Shown here: piece by piece, positions 36,744 through 45,573 of the stretch | Layout of the letters: every line of letters starts with the position of its first letter | Position numbering within the stretch: position 1 is the first letter of the stretch | The notes under the pieces: generated by a model | What the model was told of the DNA's origin: nothing | The model's input: the letters and a program-made list of their open reading frames with translations, nothing else | Database searches by the model: none | From: Streptomyces sp. T12 | Lineage (GTDB): Bacteria; Actinomycetota; Actinomycetes; Streptomycetales; Streptomycetaceae | Assembly: GCF_028736035.1 (NCBI RefSeq) | Contig: NZ_CP117866.1 | Span: 1,240,001 to 1,304,000 of the forward strand | Reading direction: 5' to 3' | DNA: 64,000 nucleotides | Translations under genes and position numbers: made by a program

Positions 36744-37202
36744 ATGCTCACCGTGCCCGCCCTGCCCGCGCTCGACGTCGCCGGTCCCTGGCAGACCACC
36801 GTGGAGTCGTGGACGCGCTTCACGGGCAGTCTGCGCCTGCGCGGTCCGAGCGGCGAGGCCGTCGTCGCAGTGGAACGCTGCGCTGCCGGCCGGCTCCGCG
36901 ACGCCTATCCGGTCGGTGCCCGGGATGTGGAACTTCTGATCGACACCGGCCTGCGGGCCGAGAACCTGCCGGAAATCCTCCGGCCGCTGGTACGCGCCGT
37001 CCGGGAAGCAGATCCCGGCTGCCGCCGGGTGGTCTATGCAGTGACGGAGGGCGACCGGGCTGCTGTCGAGGCCGCGGAGGCGACCGGTTTCCGGTACGCC
37101 GTCGATGTCGATCTCCAGGACGAGCAGCTGAGCCTGCTGGTGGCCGAACCCGACTGGGTCACCGTCACGGACATGGACCTGGATCACGTACCGGGAACCT
37201 GA
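36744..37202 (+). CDS. Small protein, possibly GNAT-like
   Basis: 152 residues, 2 bases after the ligase stop, with GAGGGG upstream, so very likely translated with it. FTGSLRLRGPSGEAVVAVER then ADPGCRRVVYAVTEGDRAAV, EAAEATGFRYAVDVDLQDEQ, LSLLVAEPDWVTV. The AAVEAAEATGFRY piece resembles the end of an N-acetyltransferase fold (like ...aaekaGFr...), but the acetyl-CoA loop is not clear. Its place at the end of the aromatic operon suggests an accessory role. Confidence 0.6.
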   Translation: MLTVPALPALDVAGPWQTTVESWTRFTGSLRLRGPSGEAVVAVERCAAGRLRDAYPVGARDVELLIDTGLRAENLPEILRPLVRAVREADPGCRRVVYAVTEGDRAAVEAAEATGFRYAVDVDLQDEQLSLLVAEPDWVTVTDMDLDHVPGT

Positions 37203-37561
37203 CGAGCCGGGACTCGGCCGTACCCTGTCATCGCACCCACTCCCCCGCCCGGGGCGACGGTTTCGACCAGCTGCGGCTCACCGAGCTTCTTGCACAGCTT
37301 CATCGCGGTGAACCCGACGGCATCTGTGGGGAACCGACGGAATGACCTGGCCAGGGATACGGAAGGTCTTCTCAGGGCGTGATCCCGCGCTCATCGAGAT
37401 CATTTCCCGCGGTGCAGGTGAGGCCCTGGCCCTGATACCGATGGCGACGCATCACCTCGCTGCACGCTGCCCACGCCCCACTTGATCGGTCTCGGGGGCA
37501 GACGACGCCGAGGGTCAGGCCTGCCGGCCGCGATGGATGGCTACTGTGCGCACGAGGGCGC
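37203..37561. other. No intact gene
   Basis: Short frames (for example MTWPGIRKVFSGRDPALIEI near 37342) do not match a family I recognise. It is the boundary between the aromatic island and the two-component/ABC module. Confidence 0.4.
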
Positions 37562-37684
37562 TCAGGCGCAGCTGCGGAGCACGGCGGCCAGTCGGTGCAC
37601 GGCGTTCAGCGCGGGCTCGTCCGCCAAGTAGCAGCTGTGGCGCCCCTGGGAGAAGCCGGCCAACCCCAGCCGCCTCGGTCCGAC
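37562..37684 (-). pseudogene. ArsR-like regulator C-terminal fragment
   Basis: GLAGFSQGRHSCYLADEPAL then NAVHRLAAVLRSCA before a stop is close to the wing and last helix of ArsR/CmtR-type regulators (lv..r..GRhsyY.LaD..l). The upstream part of the gene is absent; the frame continues without pattern into the response-regulator region. Confidence 0.4.
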
Positions 37685-37818
37685 GGAGTTTTCGGCGCCC
37701 CTCGTGCGGCTCGGTGCGGCCTTGACCTTTCCGCCGTGGCAGGGCGAGCGCTTTGAGACTGCACAGCCCAGAAGGACTGTCATTCCGGGTTCGCCCTCCG
37801 GGCCGATGGAGGCCGTCC

Positions 37819-38478
37819 CTATCGCTCCCGGACCATGCCGGACTCCCACGCCCAGGCGGCGATCTCGACCCGGTTGCGGGCGTCGATCTTCTCCTGGATC
37901 TTGGCCAGGTGCGTCTTGACCGTGGACAGCGACACCACCAGCTGGTCGCAGATCTCCTGGTTGGTCCGGCCCACCGCGACGAGCCGGGCCACGTCCAGTT
38001 CCCGTTCGGTCAGGGGGCAGGCGGCATCCGGCTCGGGCAGCGTGGAGCGCAGTTCCTTCAGCAGCCGGACGGTGACGGCAGGGGAGACCAGTGCGTCGCC
38101 GCGGGCGGCTGCCCGCACCGCCTCGACGAGCAGGCTGGGCGAGGCGTCCTTGAGCAGGAAGCCGCAGGCTCCGTTGCGCAGCGCGGTGTGCACGTAGTCG
38201 TCCTGGTCGAAGGTGGTGATCACGACGACCCGCAGCGGGGTGTGGACTCCGGGGCCCGCCAGGGCCCGGGTGACGTCCAGGCCGTCCAGTTTGGGCATCC
38301 GGATGTCGACCAGGCACACGTCCGGCCGCAGCCGGCGGGCCAGTTCCACGCAGGCGGCGCCGTCGGCGGCCTCACCGACCACCTCGATGCCGGGCTGGGC
38401 GCCGAGGATCAGCCGGAAGCCCATGCGGACGAGCTCCTGGTCGTCCGCGATCAGCACCCGGATCGCCGCATCGTTCAC
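37819..38478 (-). CDS. LuxR/NarL-type response regulator
   Basis: 219 residues from GTG at 38478. Receiver domain: IRVLIADDQELVRMGFRLIL, phospho-acceptor Asp in VCLVDIRMPKLDGLDV, ITTFDQDDYVHTALRNGACG. Output HTH: LTERELDVARLVAVGRTNQE, ICDQLVVSLSTVKTHLAKIQ. GTGA overlap with the sensor kinase gene. Probably controls the divergent ABC exporter. Confidence 0.95.
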   Translation of the reverse strand: MNDAAIRVLIADDQELVRMGFRLILGAQPGIEVVGEAADGAACVELARRLRPDVCLVDIRMPKLDGLDVTRALAGPGVHTPLRVVVITTFDQDDYVHTALRNGACGFLLKDASPSLLVEAVRAAARGDALVSPAVTVRLLKELRSTLPEPDAACPLTERELDVARLVAVGRTNQEICDQLVVSLSTVKTHLAKIQEKIDARNRVEIAAWAWESGMVRER

Positions 38479-39671
38479 GCCGGTGATCCTGCCACAGCGG
38501 TCAGCACCGGGAAGGCGGCGGTCACCCGCCAGCCGCCGTCGTCGGTGGGGGCGGCTGTCAGCGTGCCCTCCACCGCCTCGACGCGTTCCCGCAGGCCGAC
38601 CAGGCCGAAGCCGCCGCGCCCGCCGACCGGGCCGGAGTGGGGCGCGGCCGGTGCCGTGTTGTAGGCCTCGACCCGCAGCCGGTGCCCGTCCACATCGACC
38701 CGTACGGCGACCACGGCGCCGGGCGCGTGCCGGCGTACGTTGGTCAACGCCTCCTGCACCACGCGGTGCACGGACGTCTCCACCTCGGGGGCGAGCCGCA
38801 CCTCGCGGGCCGCCGCGGCCACGTGCAACCGGGCGTCCTCTCCGTCTCCGGAGAACGCGGAGACCAGGCGGGCGAGTTCCGCCCACACCTCGCCGGGGCG
38901 CACGCCCGCGTGGTCGTCCTCACGCATGACCCGCACCAGACGGCGCATCGAGTCCAGTGCCTCCGATCCGGAGCGGGTGATGTTCTCCAGCAGCGGTTGG
39001 ACCTGTTCCGGTGCGGTGTGCTGAAGGGCCAGCGCGGCATTGGCCTGGACGATGATGCCGGTGACGTGGTGGGCGACGAAGTCATGCAGGTCGTGGGCGA
39101 GTTCCAGGCGCTGGCGCTGGCGTACGGCGGCGATGTCGCGTGCCCGCCGCTCCTCCATCAGCCGTGCCCGCAGGCCCCAGGCGAGAGCCAGGCCGGCGCC
39201 GAGCGCCATCAGCAGGGACCCGTCGAGGGCGTTTTGGCTGTCGTTCTGGATGTCCGCTGGCAGCAAGCGCAACGGGATCACGATGACCGCCACGCCCAGT
39301 GCGGCCGAAACGGCCACCGCGGTCCTCGGGCCCGGCACCGCCCACACCGCGCGGGACAACAGCACCAGCAGAGCGACGCTCTCCAGCGCCCCGAACGTAC
39401 CGGCAATGTCCGGGCCCGCCCACGTGACGATCACGGCCGTGAAGACCAGCGAGCCGCCCGCGGCGAGCACGGCTCGTACCAGCACGCTCGGCCGACGAGC
39501 GGGCCACAGCAGCGCCATGCAGGCGAGCGGGCCGGACACCATCGGCAGCAAGCTCGTCCAGCGGTGGTCGGGCGTCCCGTTGGCGAACACGTCGAGCAGC
39601 CCCAGCAGGCCGAGGATGATCCAGCCGGCGGCGGTCAGCGCCCGGCGGAGCAGCGGAGTTTTGGAGTTCAC
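38475..39671 (-). CDS. Sensor histidine kinase (DesK/NarX-like)
   Basis: 398 residues from GTG at 39671. Several membrane segments in the first half (AGWIILGLLGLLDVF, PLACMALLWPARRPSVLVRA, SVALLVLLSRAVW, TAVAVSAALGVAVIVIPL). HisKA_3 phospho-acceptor in RLELAHDLHDFVAHHVTGII, ATPase N-box VVQEALTNVRRHAPGAVVAV, G-box GGRGGFGLVGLRERVEAV. Cytoplasmic phosphorelay to the overlapping response regulator. Diverges from the ABC genes across 162 bp. Confidence 0.95.
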   Translation of the reverse strand: MNSKTPLLRRALTAAGWIILGLLGLLDVFANGTPDHRWTSLLPMVSGPLACMALLWPARRPSVLVRAVLAAGGSLVFTAVIVTWAGPDIAGTFGALESVALLVLLSRAVWAVPGPRTAVAVSAALGVAVIVIPLRLLPADIQNDSQNALDGSLLMALGAGLALAWGLRARLMEERRARDIAAVRQRQRLELAHDLHDFVAHHVTGIIVQANAALALQHTAPEQVQPLLENITRSGSEALDSMRRLVRVMREDDHAGVRPGEVWAELARLVSAFSGDGEDARLHVAAAAREVRLAPEVETSVHRVVQEALTNVRRHAPGAVVAVRVDVDGHRLRVEAYNTAPAAPHSGPVGGRGGFGLVGLRERVEAVEGTLTAAPTDDGGWRVTAAFPVLTAVAGSPA

Positions 39672-39707
39672 GCCCGGCAGGATACGGAAGCGGCGATTCC
39701 CGGCGGA

Positions 39708-39757
39708 CTCGGCCGAATGGCCGATGTCCGGCCGACACAACCGGCCGTTCGGCCGAG
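39708..39757. promoter_or_regulatory. Inverted repeat in kinase/ABC divergent promoter region
   Basis: CTCGGCCGAATGGCC at 39708-39722 and GGCCGTTCGGCCGAG at 39743-39757 are reverse complements except at one position, 20 bases apart. Each arm contains the 8-bp palindrome TCGGCCGA. Located between the two divergent transcription units, so a candidate site for the LuxR-type regulator. Confidence 0.55.
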
Positions 39758-39833
39758 ACAGCCGGTCGCCACGCGCCCCGATGGTGGACGGCATGTACCC
39801 GCTGAACACCGCTTCCCCTGGGGAGACCGCCCG

Positions 39834-40574
39834 ATGAACACCCCCTCCGCCCTCCTGACCGGCACCGGCCTGTTCAAGTCCTACGGCATGACCCGCGCCC
39901 TGGCCGGCGTCGGCATCGAAGTGCTGGCCGGCGAGTCACTGGCCGTCATGGGCCCGTCCGGCTCCGGCAAGTCCACCCTGCTGCACTGCCTGGCCGGGAT
40001 CGAACGGCCCGACTCCGGTGAAGTCCTGCTGGACGGCAAGAGGATCGACCAGCTCCGTGAACCGGCCCGCAGCGAGCTGCGCCGCACCGCGTTCGGCTTC
40101 GTCTTCCAGTCCGGTCAGCTGCTGCCGGAACTGCCCGCCGACGAGAACGTGGCGCTGCCGCTGATGTTCGGCGGCACGGTGCGCCGCGCTGCCGTCGAGC
40201 AGGCCCGGCAGTGGTTCGGGCCGCTCGGCCTGCAGGGCCTGGAGAGCCGGCGTCCCGGACAGCTGTCCGGAGGTCAGGCCCAGCGGGTGGCCATCGCTCG
40301 GGCCCTGGTCGGCCGCCCGAAAGTGATCTTCGCGGACGAGCCGACCGGCGCGCTGGACCAGGCCACCGGCCTGGAGGTGATCCGCCTACTGGTGGAGGTC
40401 AGCCGCGGTCAGGGCGCCGCCCTGGTCGTGGTCACCCACGACGAGAACGTCGCGCGCTGGTGCGACCGCACGGTGCGGGTCCGCGACGGACTGCTGGCCG
40501 AGGCGCACACCGAGACGAAGACCGGCGCCGACACGCAGACCGGCGCCGACGCGAAGGCCGGGTACCGGCGATGA
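39834..40574 (+). CDS. ABC transporter ATP-binding protein (MacB/LolD-like)
   Basis: 246 residues, GGGGAG before ATG. Walker A GPSGSGKSTLLHCL, Q-loop FGFVFQSGQLL, signature QLSGGQAQRVAIARAL, Walker B VIFADEPTGALD, H-loop VVVTHDENVARWC. The C-terminal tail repeats ETKTGADTQTGADAKAG. It powers the FtsX-type permease that overlaps its stop (ATGA). MacB-like systems export peptides or antibiotics, or act as mechanotransmission devices. Confidence 0.95.
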   Translation: MNTPSALLTGTGLFKSYGMTRALAGVGIEVLAGESLAVMGPSGSGKSTLLHCLAGIERPDSGEVLLDGKRIDQLREPARSELRRTAFGFVFQSGQLLPELPADENVALPLMFGGTVRRAAVEQARQWFGPLGLQGLESRRPGQLSGGQAQRVAIARALVGRPKVIFADEPTGALDQATGLEVIRLLVEVSRGQGAALVVVTHDENVARWCDRTVRVRDGLLAEAHTETKTGADTQTGADAKAGYRR

Positions 40575-42580
40575 GGGCACTGGACCGCACCACCTGGGCG
40601 CTGACCTGGCGGCTCACCCGGGCCGGTGGCCGCACCGGTCTGCTCGCCACCGGGCTCGCCGTCGCGGCGGCAGCCGTGTCCACCACACTGCTGCTGCTGT
40701 GCGTCGCGATGAACCTGGGCTTCCAGCACCGCTCGGACCGCACCGACTGGCGCAACCCGGTGGAGTCCTCCCGTCCGGTGGCCGTCGAGGCGGTCGGCAC
40801 GACGTTCACCCGGGGCGTGCCCGTCACCGTCGTGGATGTCGCCCGGCTGCCCGGGCGCACCGCTCCCGCCCCGCCCGGCCTCGACCGCTTCCCCGCCCCC
40901 GGCGAACTGTGGGTCTCGCCGGCGCTCGGGGCGCTGCTCGACCGGCTGCCCGCCGACCGCCACCCCGTCCCAGGCACACCCACCGGAACGCTGGGCCGCG
41001 CGGCGCTGACGCACCCCGGCGAACTCGTCGCGGTGGTCGGACACCGCTCGACCGACCCGGCGGTCACCACCCCGCGCGAGCCCGATCCCCGCCGGGTCGG
41101 CGACATCGCCTCCCCCACGCGCGTCGCGTCCTTCACCGGCGCGCCGCTCACGGACGGCATGGGCGGGATATACGAGTCCCTGGCCCGGGTCGCCACCGTC
41201 CTCGTCGTCGTTCCGCTGCTGGTGCTGGGGGCCTCCGCCGCGCGGCTGTCGGTCTCCCGCCGCGACCAGCGGCTCGCCGCACTGCGGTTGATCGGCGCCA
41301 CACCGGGCCGCATCGCCGGCCTGACGGCCGCCGAGGCGCTGTTGACCTCGGCGGCCGGGGCACTGCTGGGCGTCGTGGGGTACGCGGTGCTGCTGCCGGT
41401 GGCGGCGAGTCTGCCGCTCGCGGGCGGCGCCTGGTATCCGGCCGACCTGTGGATCGGCGCGCCGCCACTGCTGGCGGTGACGGCCGGGGTGGTCGCACTG
41501 GTCGTGGTCAGCGCGCTCGCCGGGCTCCGTCAGGTGGTGGTCGGCCCGCTGGGCGTGGCACGCCGGTCGCGCAGCCGGGGAGCGAGCGCCGCGCGGGTGG
41601 TCGTCTTCGTGGTCGTCGTCGCCGTGTACGGCTGGATCACGAAGAAGTACGGCAGCGACGACTCCGTGGCGCTGTTCGCGTTCGCCGCGCTCTTCCTGGC
41701 GCTGGCCGTGATCGGGCCTTGGGTGGTCCGGCTGCTCGGCAGGATCGTCACCGCCCTGGCCAAGCGGCCCGCGACGCTGCTGGCCGGGCGCCGGCTGCTG
41801 GACGATCCGAAGGCCGCCTGGCGGATCGTCTCCGGGCTCACCCTGGCCGGTTTCGTCGCCGGGTTCTTCGCCCTGCTCACCCTGGACGCCAATTCCGCGT
41901 GGGGAGGACGGCCCGACCAGCTCGCCATCGCTGTCCCTCACAACAAGGCGCCACAGGTGCGGACGCTGGCCGAACAGCGTCTGCGCGCCGCCGGGGTGAC
42001 CGCCGTGGTCGGCGTGGACGACGGCTTCGTGGCCCAGGGCCCCTCCGACAGCCGCCAGGTCACCGCCACCGTCTCCGGCGGCCCGGCCGACCTGGACCGC
42101 GCCCGTACCGCGCTCACGGGCCTGATCCCCGACCAGTACCCGATCACCGGGCCCGAGGTGAACTGGTCCGAGGCACGGTTCACCCGGGACTTCACCACCA
42201 TCACCCGGGTGGTGCTCGTGGTGACGTTCACGGTCGCCATCACCTCGGCCGGGATCACTGCGGCCGCCGCCGTCCTGGACCGCCGCCGCACCTACGGCCT
42301 GCTGCACCTGGCGGGGACCCCGCTGCGGGTCCTGGACGCCGCCCGCAGCCGGGAGACGCTGATCCCGGTCACGGTGCTGGCGGGCGGGGCCGTCGCGGCA
42401 GGGCTGCTGTGCGGGGGATCGGCGATGCTGGCGGGCGGCGACTCGTCGTTCGACGCACGCGGCGTGATCGTTCTCGCGGCGTGCTGCGCCGCCGGTGTCG
42501 CCGGAATTCTGGCGGCCGGCGGGCTGAGCCGTCCCCTGCTGCGCGCGGTCACCCGGCAGGCGGGGGCGCGGGGCGAGTAA
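40571..42580 (+). CDS. FtsX-like ABC permease
   Basis: 669 residues. N-terminal membrane segment GLLATGLAVAAAAVSTTLLL followed by an extracytoplasmic region, then two permease blocks: VATVLVVVPLLVLGASAARL, EALLTSAAGALLGVVGYAVL, and near the end FTVAITSAGITAAAAVL, AGGAVAAGLLCGGSAMLAGG. RLIGATPGRIAGLTAAEALL is the typical FtsX cytoplasmic loop, seen again as LLHLAGTPLRVLDAARSRET. Partner of the preceding ATPase. Function probably antimicrobial-peptide or envelope-stress export; inferred. Confidence 0.93.
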   Translation: MRALDRTTWALTWRLTRAGGRTGLLATGLAVAAAAVSTTLLLLCVAMNLGFQHRSDRTDWRNPVESSRPVAVEAVGTTFTRGVPVTVVDVARLPGRTAPAPPGLDRFPAPGELWVSPALGALLDRLPADRHPVPGTPTGTLGRAALTHPGELVAVVGHRSTDPAVTTPREPDPRRVGDIASPTRVASFTGAPLTDGMGGIYESLARVATVLVVVPLLVLGASAARLSVSRRDQRLAALRLIGATPGRIAGLTAAEALLTSAAGALLGVVGYAVLLPVAASLPLAGGAWYPADLWIGAPPLLAVTAGVVALVVVSALAGLRQVVVGPLGVARRSRSRGASAARVVVFVVVVAVYGWITKKYGSDDSVALFAFAALFLALAVIGPWVVRLLGRIVTALAKRPATLLAGRRLLDDPKAAWRIVSGLTLAGFVAGFFALLTLDANSAWGGRPDQLAIAVPHNKAPQVRTLAEQRLRAAGVTAVVGVDDGFVAQGPSDSRQVTATVSGGPADLDRARTALTGLIPDQYPITGPEVNWSEARFTRDFTTITRVVLVVTFTVAITSAGITAAAAVLDRRRTYGLLHLAGTPLRVLDAARSRETLIPVTVLAGGAVAAGLLCGGSAMLAGGDSSFDARGVIVLAACCAAGVAGILAAGGLSRPLLRAVTRQAGARGE

Positions 42581-42681
42581 CACCGCGGGGGCCGGGCCGG
42601 ACCCGACCCCACGCCAACCCGAGTCGGCGGGCCGGTGCCAACCCCGAGCCGGAGGCAAGGGCGTCATCGTGGGGTGGGGTC

Positions 42682-43197
42682 TGGAGGAAGCCCGAGGCGA
42701 GCTGGGCACCGAGGAACACATGGGTCCGACTGATCGCCGCTCGTCGCGGCTACCGCATCATGCCGAAAGAGAACGCCGATGCCGACGGCTACCAGCGGAT
42801 GATGTGTCCCGCCGAGGCGGGCAAGGCACAGTGCCTCATGAAACCGCACACTCTCGGGCGCGGCATCCACCTGCCCCTCATCGACCCGGAACCCAGCCCG
42901 GCCGGGCCGGTCAAGGTCTGCCGCCAGCGCACGATCACCGTCAGCCCCGAAGCCGGCGCCAAGCAGTGGCAAGCCCTGGACTACGGCAGCCCGGAGTGGC
43001 AGAGGGTCTACTTCCGGCTCCGCAACAGCGTCGAGGGCTACAACGGCTTCGCCAAGGACCCCCTCGCCGAGGGCATCGAATCCGCCGGCTCCCGCCGCAT
43101 CCGCGGCATCGCGGCGCAAACGATCCTGCTCGCCTTCCAGCTGGCCCACGCCAACGGCGCCGCAGCACAACGAAGACAGGCCCCACCCGCGAGATAG
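42682..43197 (+). pseudogene. Transposase-like protein, C-terminal fragment
   Basis: No plausible start; the frame is simply open after the permease stop. It contains GRGIHLPLIDPEPSPAGPVK, VCRQRTITVSPEAGAKQWQA, WQRVYFRLRNSVEGYNGFAK, GSRRIRGIAAQTILLAFQLA. This C-terminal pattern recurs in actinomycete proteins usually left as hypothetical or transposase-like (I recall it from such genomes; not checked). The N-terminal half is absent, so it is a truncated copy. Confidence 0.5.
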
Positions 43198-43214
43198 CTC
43201 ACGCGTGGGGGCCT
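43178..43214. terminator. Hairpin after transposase-like fragment
   Basis: AGGCCCCAC (43178-43186) pairs with GTGGGGGCCT (43205-43214) with one bulge; it overlaps the end of the transposase-like frame. Confidence 0.55.
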
Positions 43215-43268
43215 GTTGCGTGGCCTGACCAGGCTGTGTGACGCCTCACAACGATCATGGAAAGGAGA

Positions 43269-43311
43269 AACGGGCCCCTGCGGTGACTTCCGTCACCTGC
43301 AGAGACCCGTT
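43269..43311. terminator. Long hairpin terminator
   Basis: AACGGG (43269-43274) pairs with CCCGTT (43306-43311), and inside it CTGC-GGTGAC (from 43278) pairs with GTCACC-TGCAG around a TTCC loop. Probably terminates a former minus- or plus-strand gene. Confidence 0.7.
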
Positions 43312-43579
43312 CCGTCGGTTCACCGTATTGGCGAAGGGGTCGATGTTCTCGTCCCGTTCCTTCTCCGGCAGCTGCTCGGCCGAAACCACGTACCTTCGGC
43401 AAGGAGCAGCTCGGTGAGGACGGCCGGCCTGCCTGACGGTGGGTGCGTCCGTGGCCTCGGTGGCGAGTGCGTCCGCCCTCGTGGCGAGCGCACCGGCACC
43501 GACGCCGGCAGGACCTCGTGCAGCCGCTGCCACCCGCCGCCCGGGTTCCAGTCCCGCCAGCCGACGCCGACACGTCATG

Positions 43580-43777
43580 CCCGACCGGGACCTGAGGTAC
43601 GCCCTCATGCCCGGGGCGAGAGTGTCGCGGACGTCGTACCGGCCGGGTCGGCTCCTAGACGGGCAGGTTCGCCGTCATCTCCTTCTCGGCCGCGCGAGCG
43701 GTGGCGATGTCGGAGAACGACAGATCGTTGATCATCGGGACCCAGGGGGCCAGCTCGGCATCGAAGGCGTAGGACAT
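43580..43777 (-). pseudogene. Alpha/beta hydrolase (acetyl-esterase type) N-terminal relic
   Basis: The minus-strand ATG at 43777 opens MSYAFDAELAPWVPMINDLS, FSDIATARAAEKEMTANLPV and then a TAG (43655-43657). Beyond it EPTRP, and after a frame change DVRDTLAPGHEGVPQVPV, continue the usual N-terminus of this esterase family. The catalytic domain is missing. One stop, one frameshift, one truncation. Confidence 0.65.
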
Positions 43778-43914
43778 GGTGCTCTGCTGTCGGAAACGTC
43801 CACTCGCGCGATCGTCGGGACGGCAGACAGCACCCCGCGCCATATGTGACACCCAGCGTCAGGGTCCCCCGGCGTTTCCGTGAAGGCGGCCGATCGCATT
43901 GGATCCCCAGTGCG

Positions 43915-45453
43915 TCAGGTTGGCGGGGTGGGCCAGAGGACGGTGACGTCGTCGGCCGGGGGTTCGGTGAGCATGCGGCCGGCGTCGGCCGGGGAGCCGC
44001 CGATGGCCCGGGAGTTGCCCGCGGCTTGCGGGTCGTACGGCGGCCAGCCCGGGTCGCCGGTGGCGGCGAAGGCGGCCCAGGCGCCGACGAGGGTGTCGCG
44101 GGCGGCGAGGTGTTCGGGGGTGTCGGCGCCGACGTCGGACAGTTTGTCGAAGACGTGGAGCAGGTCGGCGCCGTGGAAGGCGCCCATGGCCGGTCCGCAC
44201 GGTTCGTCGAGGAGGAGGTAGTGGTAGGCGCGGCCTCCCGCCCCTGCCTGGGCCTGGGCCAGACGCGTGGCCGGGATCCGGTAGAGGGCGTCGGTGAGGA
44301 AGGCACCGCGCAGGGCTGACAGGTCGTCGGAGTCGGCGACGCGGCGGCGGTAGGCGTCGAGGAGCTTCTCCGGTTCCGTGACTCCGGCGCGCCGCATCTC
44401 GGTGTGCAGGCCTGCTTCGTCCTCCGGGCGGAAGGAGTCGCCGCCGATCATCTGGAAGACGCGGACTTCGTCGCGGGTGGCGCCGACGAGCAGGGGGATG
44501 TCGGCGGCGGCACCCGCGGCGACGGCCTGCTGCGGGGCGACGGGCAGCACGCTGCCGTCGAGTACGGCACCCCAGGACCGGCCGCCGGGCAGGTTGCGCT
44601 GCCCGATGTCGCCGGTGACGACCGTGCTCTGCGCGTCCAGGATCCGCTGGCAGGGAACGGTGAGCAGGTCCTCGGGGCTGTCCAGACCGAGCGCGGTGAT
44701 CAGGTCCTCGGCGATGGTGGTGGCGGTGGCCCGGTCGAAGATTCGGGACGTGCTGCCGCTCTGGAGGATCGCCTTGTGGAAGAGGCCGGTGGCCGCGGGG
44801 GCGGCCAGCAGGGCTCCGATGGAGAAGGCGCCGGCGGACTGCCCCGCAACGGTGATGTTGCCGGGGTCACCGCCGAAGGAGGCGATGTTGTCCCGTACCC
44901 AGCGCAGGGCGGCCATCTGGTCTTGCAGGGCAAGGTTGGTGGACCCGGCCCACTGGCTGCCGAGGTCGGCCAGGTGCAGGAAACCGAGGGCTCCCAGGCG
45001 GTAGTTGGCGGTGACGACGACCGTGCCGGTCTGCCGGGCGAGAGCGGCCCCGTCGCTGTAGGGGGGTGCGGCGGAGCCGGCGTCGTATCCGCCGCCGTAG
45101 ATCCAGATGATGACGGGGCGGAGGGCGCCTTCGGCCGTCGTCGTGGGGGTCCAGACGTTGAGATACAGGCAGTCCTCGGACGTCTCCCGGATCTCCGCCG
45201 TGGGGAAGGTGGGGAAGGAGGACTTCTGGCTCGCCCCCGGCACCAGGGAAGACGCGCCCTGCGCGGGCGCCGGTGCGAAGCGGTCGGCCCGGCGGACCCC
45301 CTGCCACGGCTGGGGCGGCTGGGGCGGGCGGAACCGCCGCTCACCCACCGGGAGTGCGGCGAAGGGGATACCGGCGAAGAGACGACCCCCGTCTGGGAGT
45401 GTGCATCCGCGAACGGTTCCCGTGGTGGTGTCGGTCAGAAGTGCTTCTGCCAT
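43915..45453 (-). CDS. Carboxylesterase type B
   Basis: 512 residues from ATG at 45453. Alpha/beta hydrolase that splits carboxylic esters. Motifs: SEDCLYLNVWTP, IIWIYGGGYDAGSA (oxyanion hole), nucleophile Ser in ITVAGQSAGAFSIGALLAAP, Glu region VGATRDEVRVF, and catalytic His in AFHGADLLHVF. No signal peptide, so probably cytoplasmic. It follows the decarboxylase-like amidohydrolase on the same strand with a 120-bp gap, suggesting an ester of a hydroxybenzoate as pathway substrate (inference). Confidence 0.92.
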   Translation of the reverse strand: MAEALLTDTTTGTVRGCTLPDGGRLFAGIPFAALPVGERRFRPPQPPQPWQGVRRADRFAPAPAQGASSLVPGASQKSSFPTFPTAEIRETSEDCLYLNVWTPTTTAEGALRPVIIWIYGGGYDAGSAAPPYSDGAALARQTGTVVVTANYRLGALGFLHLADLGSQWAGSTNLALQDQMAALRWVRDNIASFGGDPGNITVAGQSAGAFSIGALLAAPAATGLFHKAILQSGSTSRIFDRATATTIAEDLITALGLDSPEDLLTVPCQRILDAQSTVVTGDIGQRNLPGGRSWGAVLDGSVLPVAPQQAVAAGAAADIPLLVGATRDEVRVFQMIGGDSFRPEDEAGLHTEMRRAGVTEPEKLLDAYRRRVADSDDLSALRGAFLTDALYRIPATRLAQAQAGAGGRAYHYLLLDEPCGPAMGAFHGADLLHVFDKLSDVGADTPEHLAARDTLVGAWAAFAATGDPGWPPYDPQAAGNSRAIGGSPADAGRMLTEPPADDVTVLWPTPPT

Positions 45454-45573
45454 GGCCTGAGCCTGTCTTCCAAAGGTGCGGAGGATTCGTTCCTGCTGTC
45501 GGCGTGGTCGGCTAGGCCCTGCCCGACGGAAGTCGCGCCCAGCCCCACTCCTCATCTGCTGCTGGTGTCTTGG

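Noticed and set aside
40409..42721. Minus-strand frame of about 770 codons opposite the ABC permease
   Set aside because: Antisense to a clear FtsX-type permease; low-complexity composition and no family pattern.
43255..43608. Possible small peptide ending QVTEVTAGARFSFP, considered as a RiPP precursor
   Set aside because: Its last codons are the hairpin terminator at 43269-43311, and the upstream part lies over decayed esterase sequence. No modification genes nearby.
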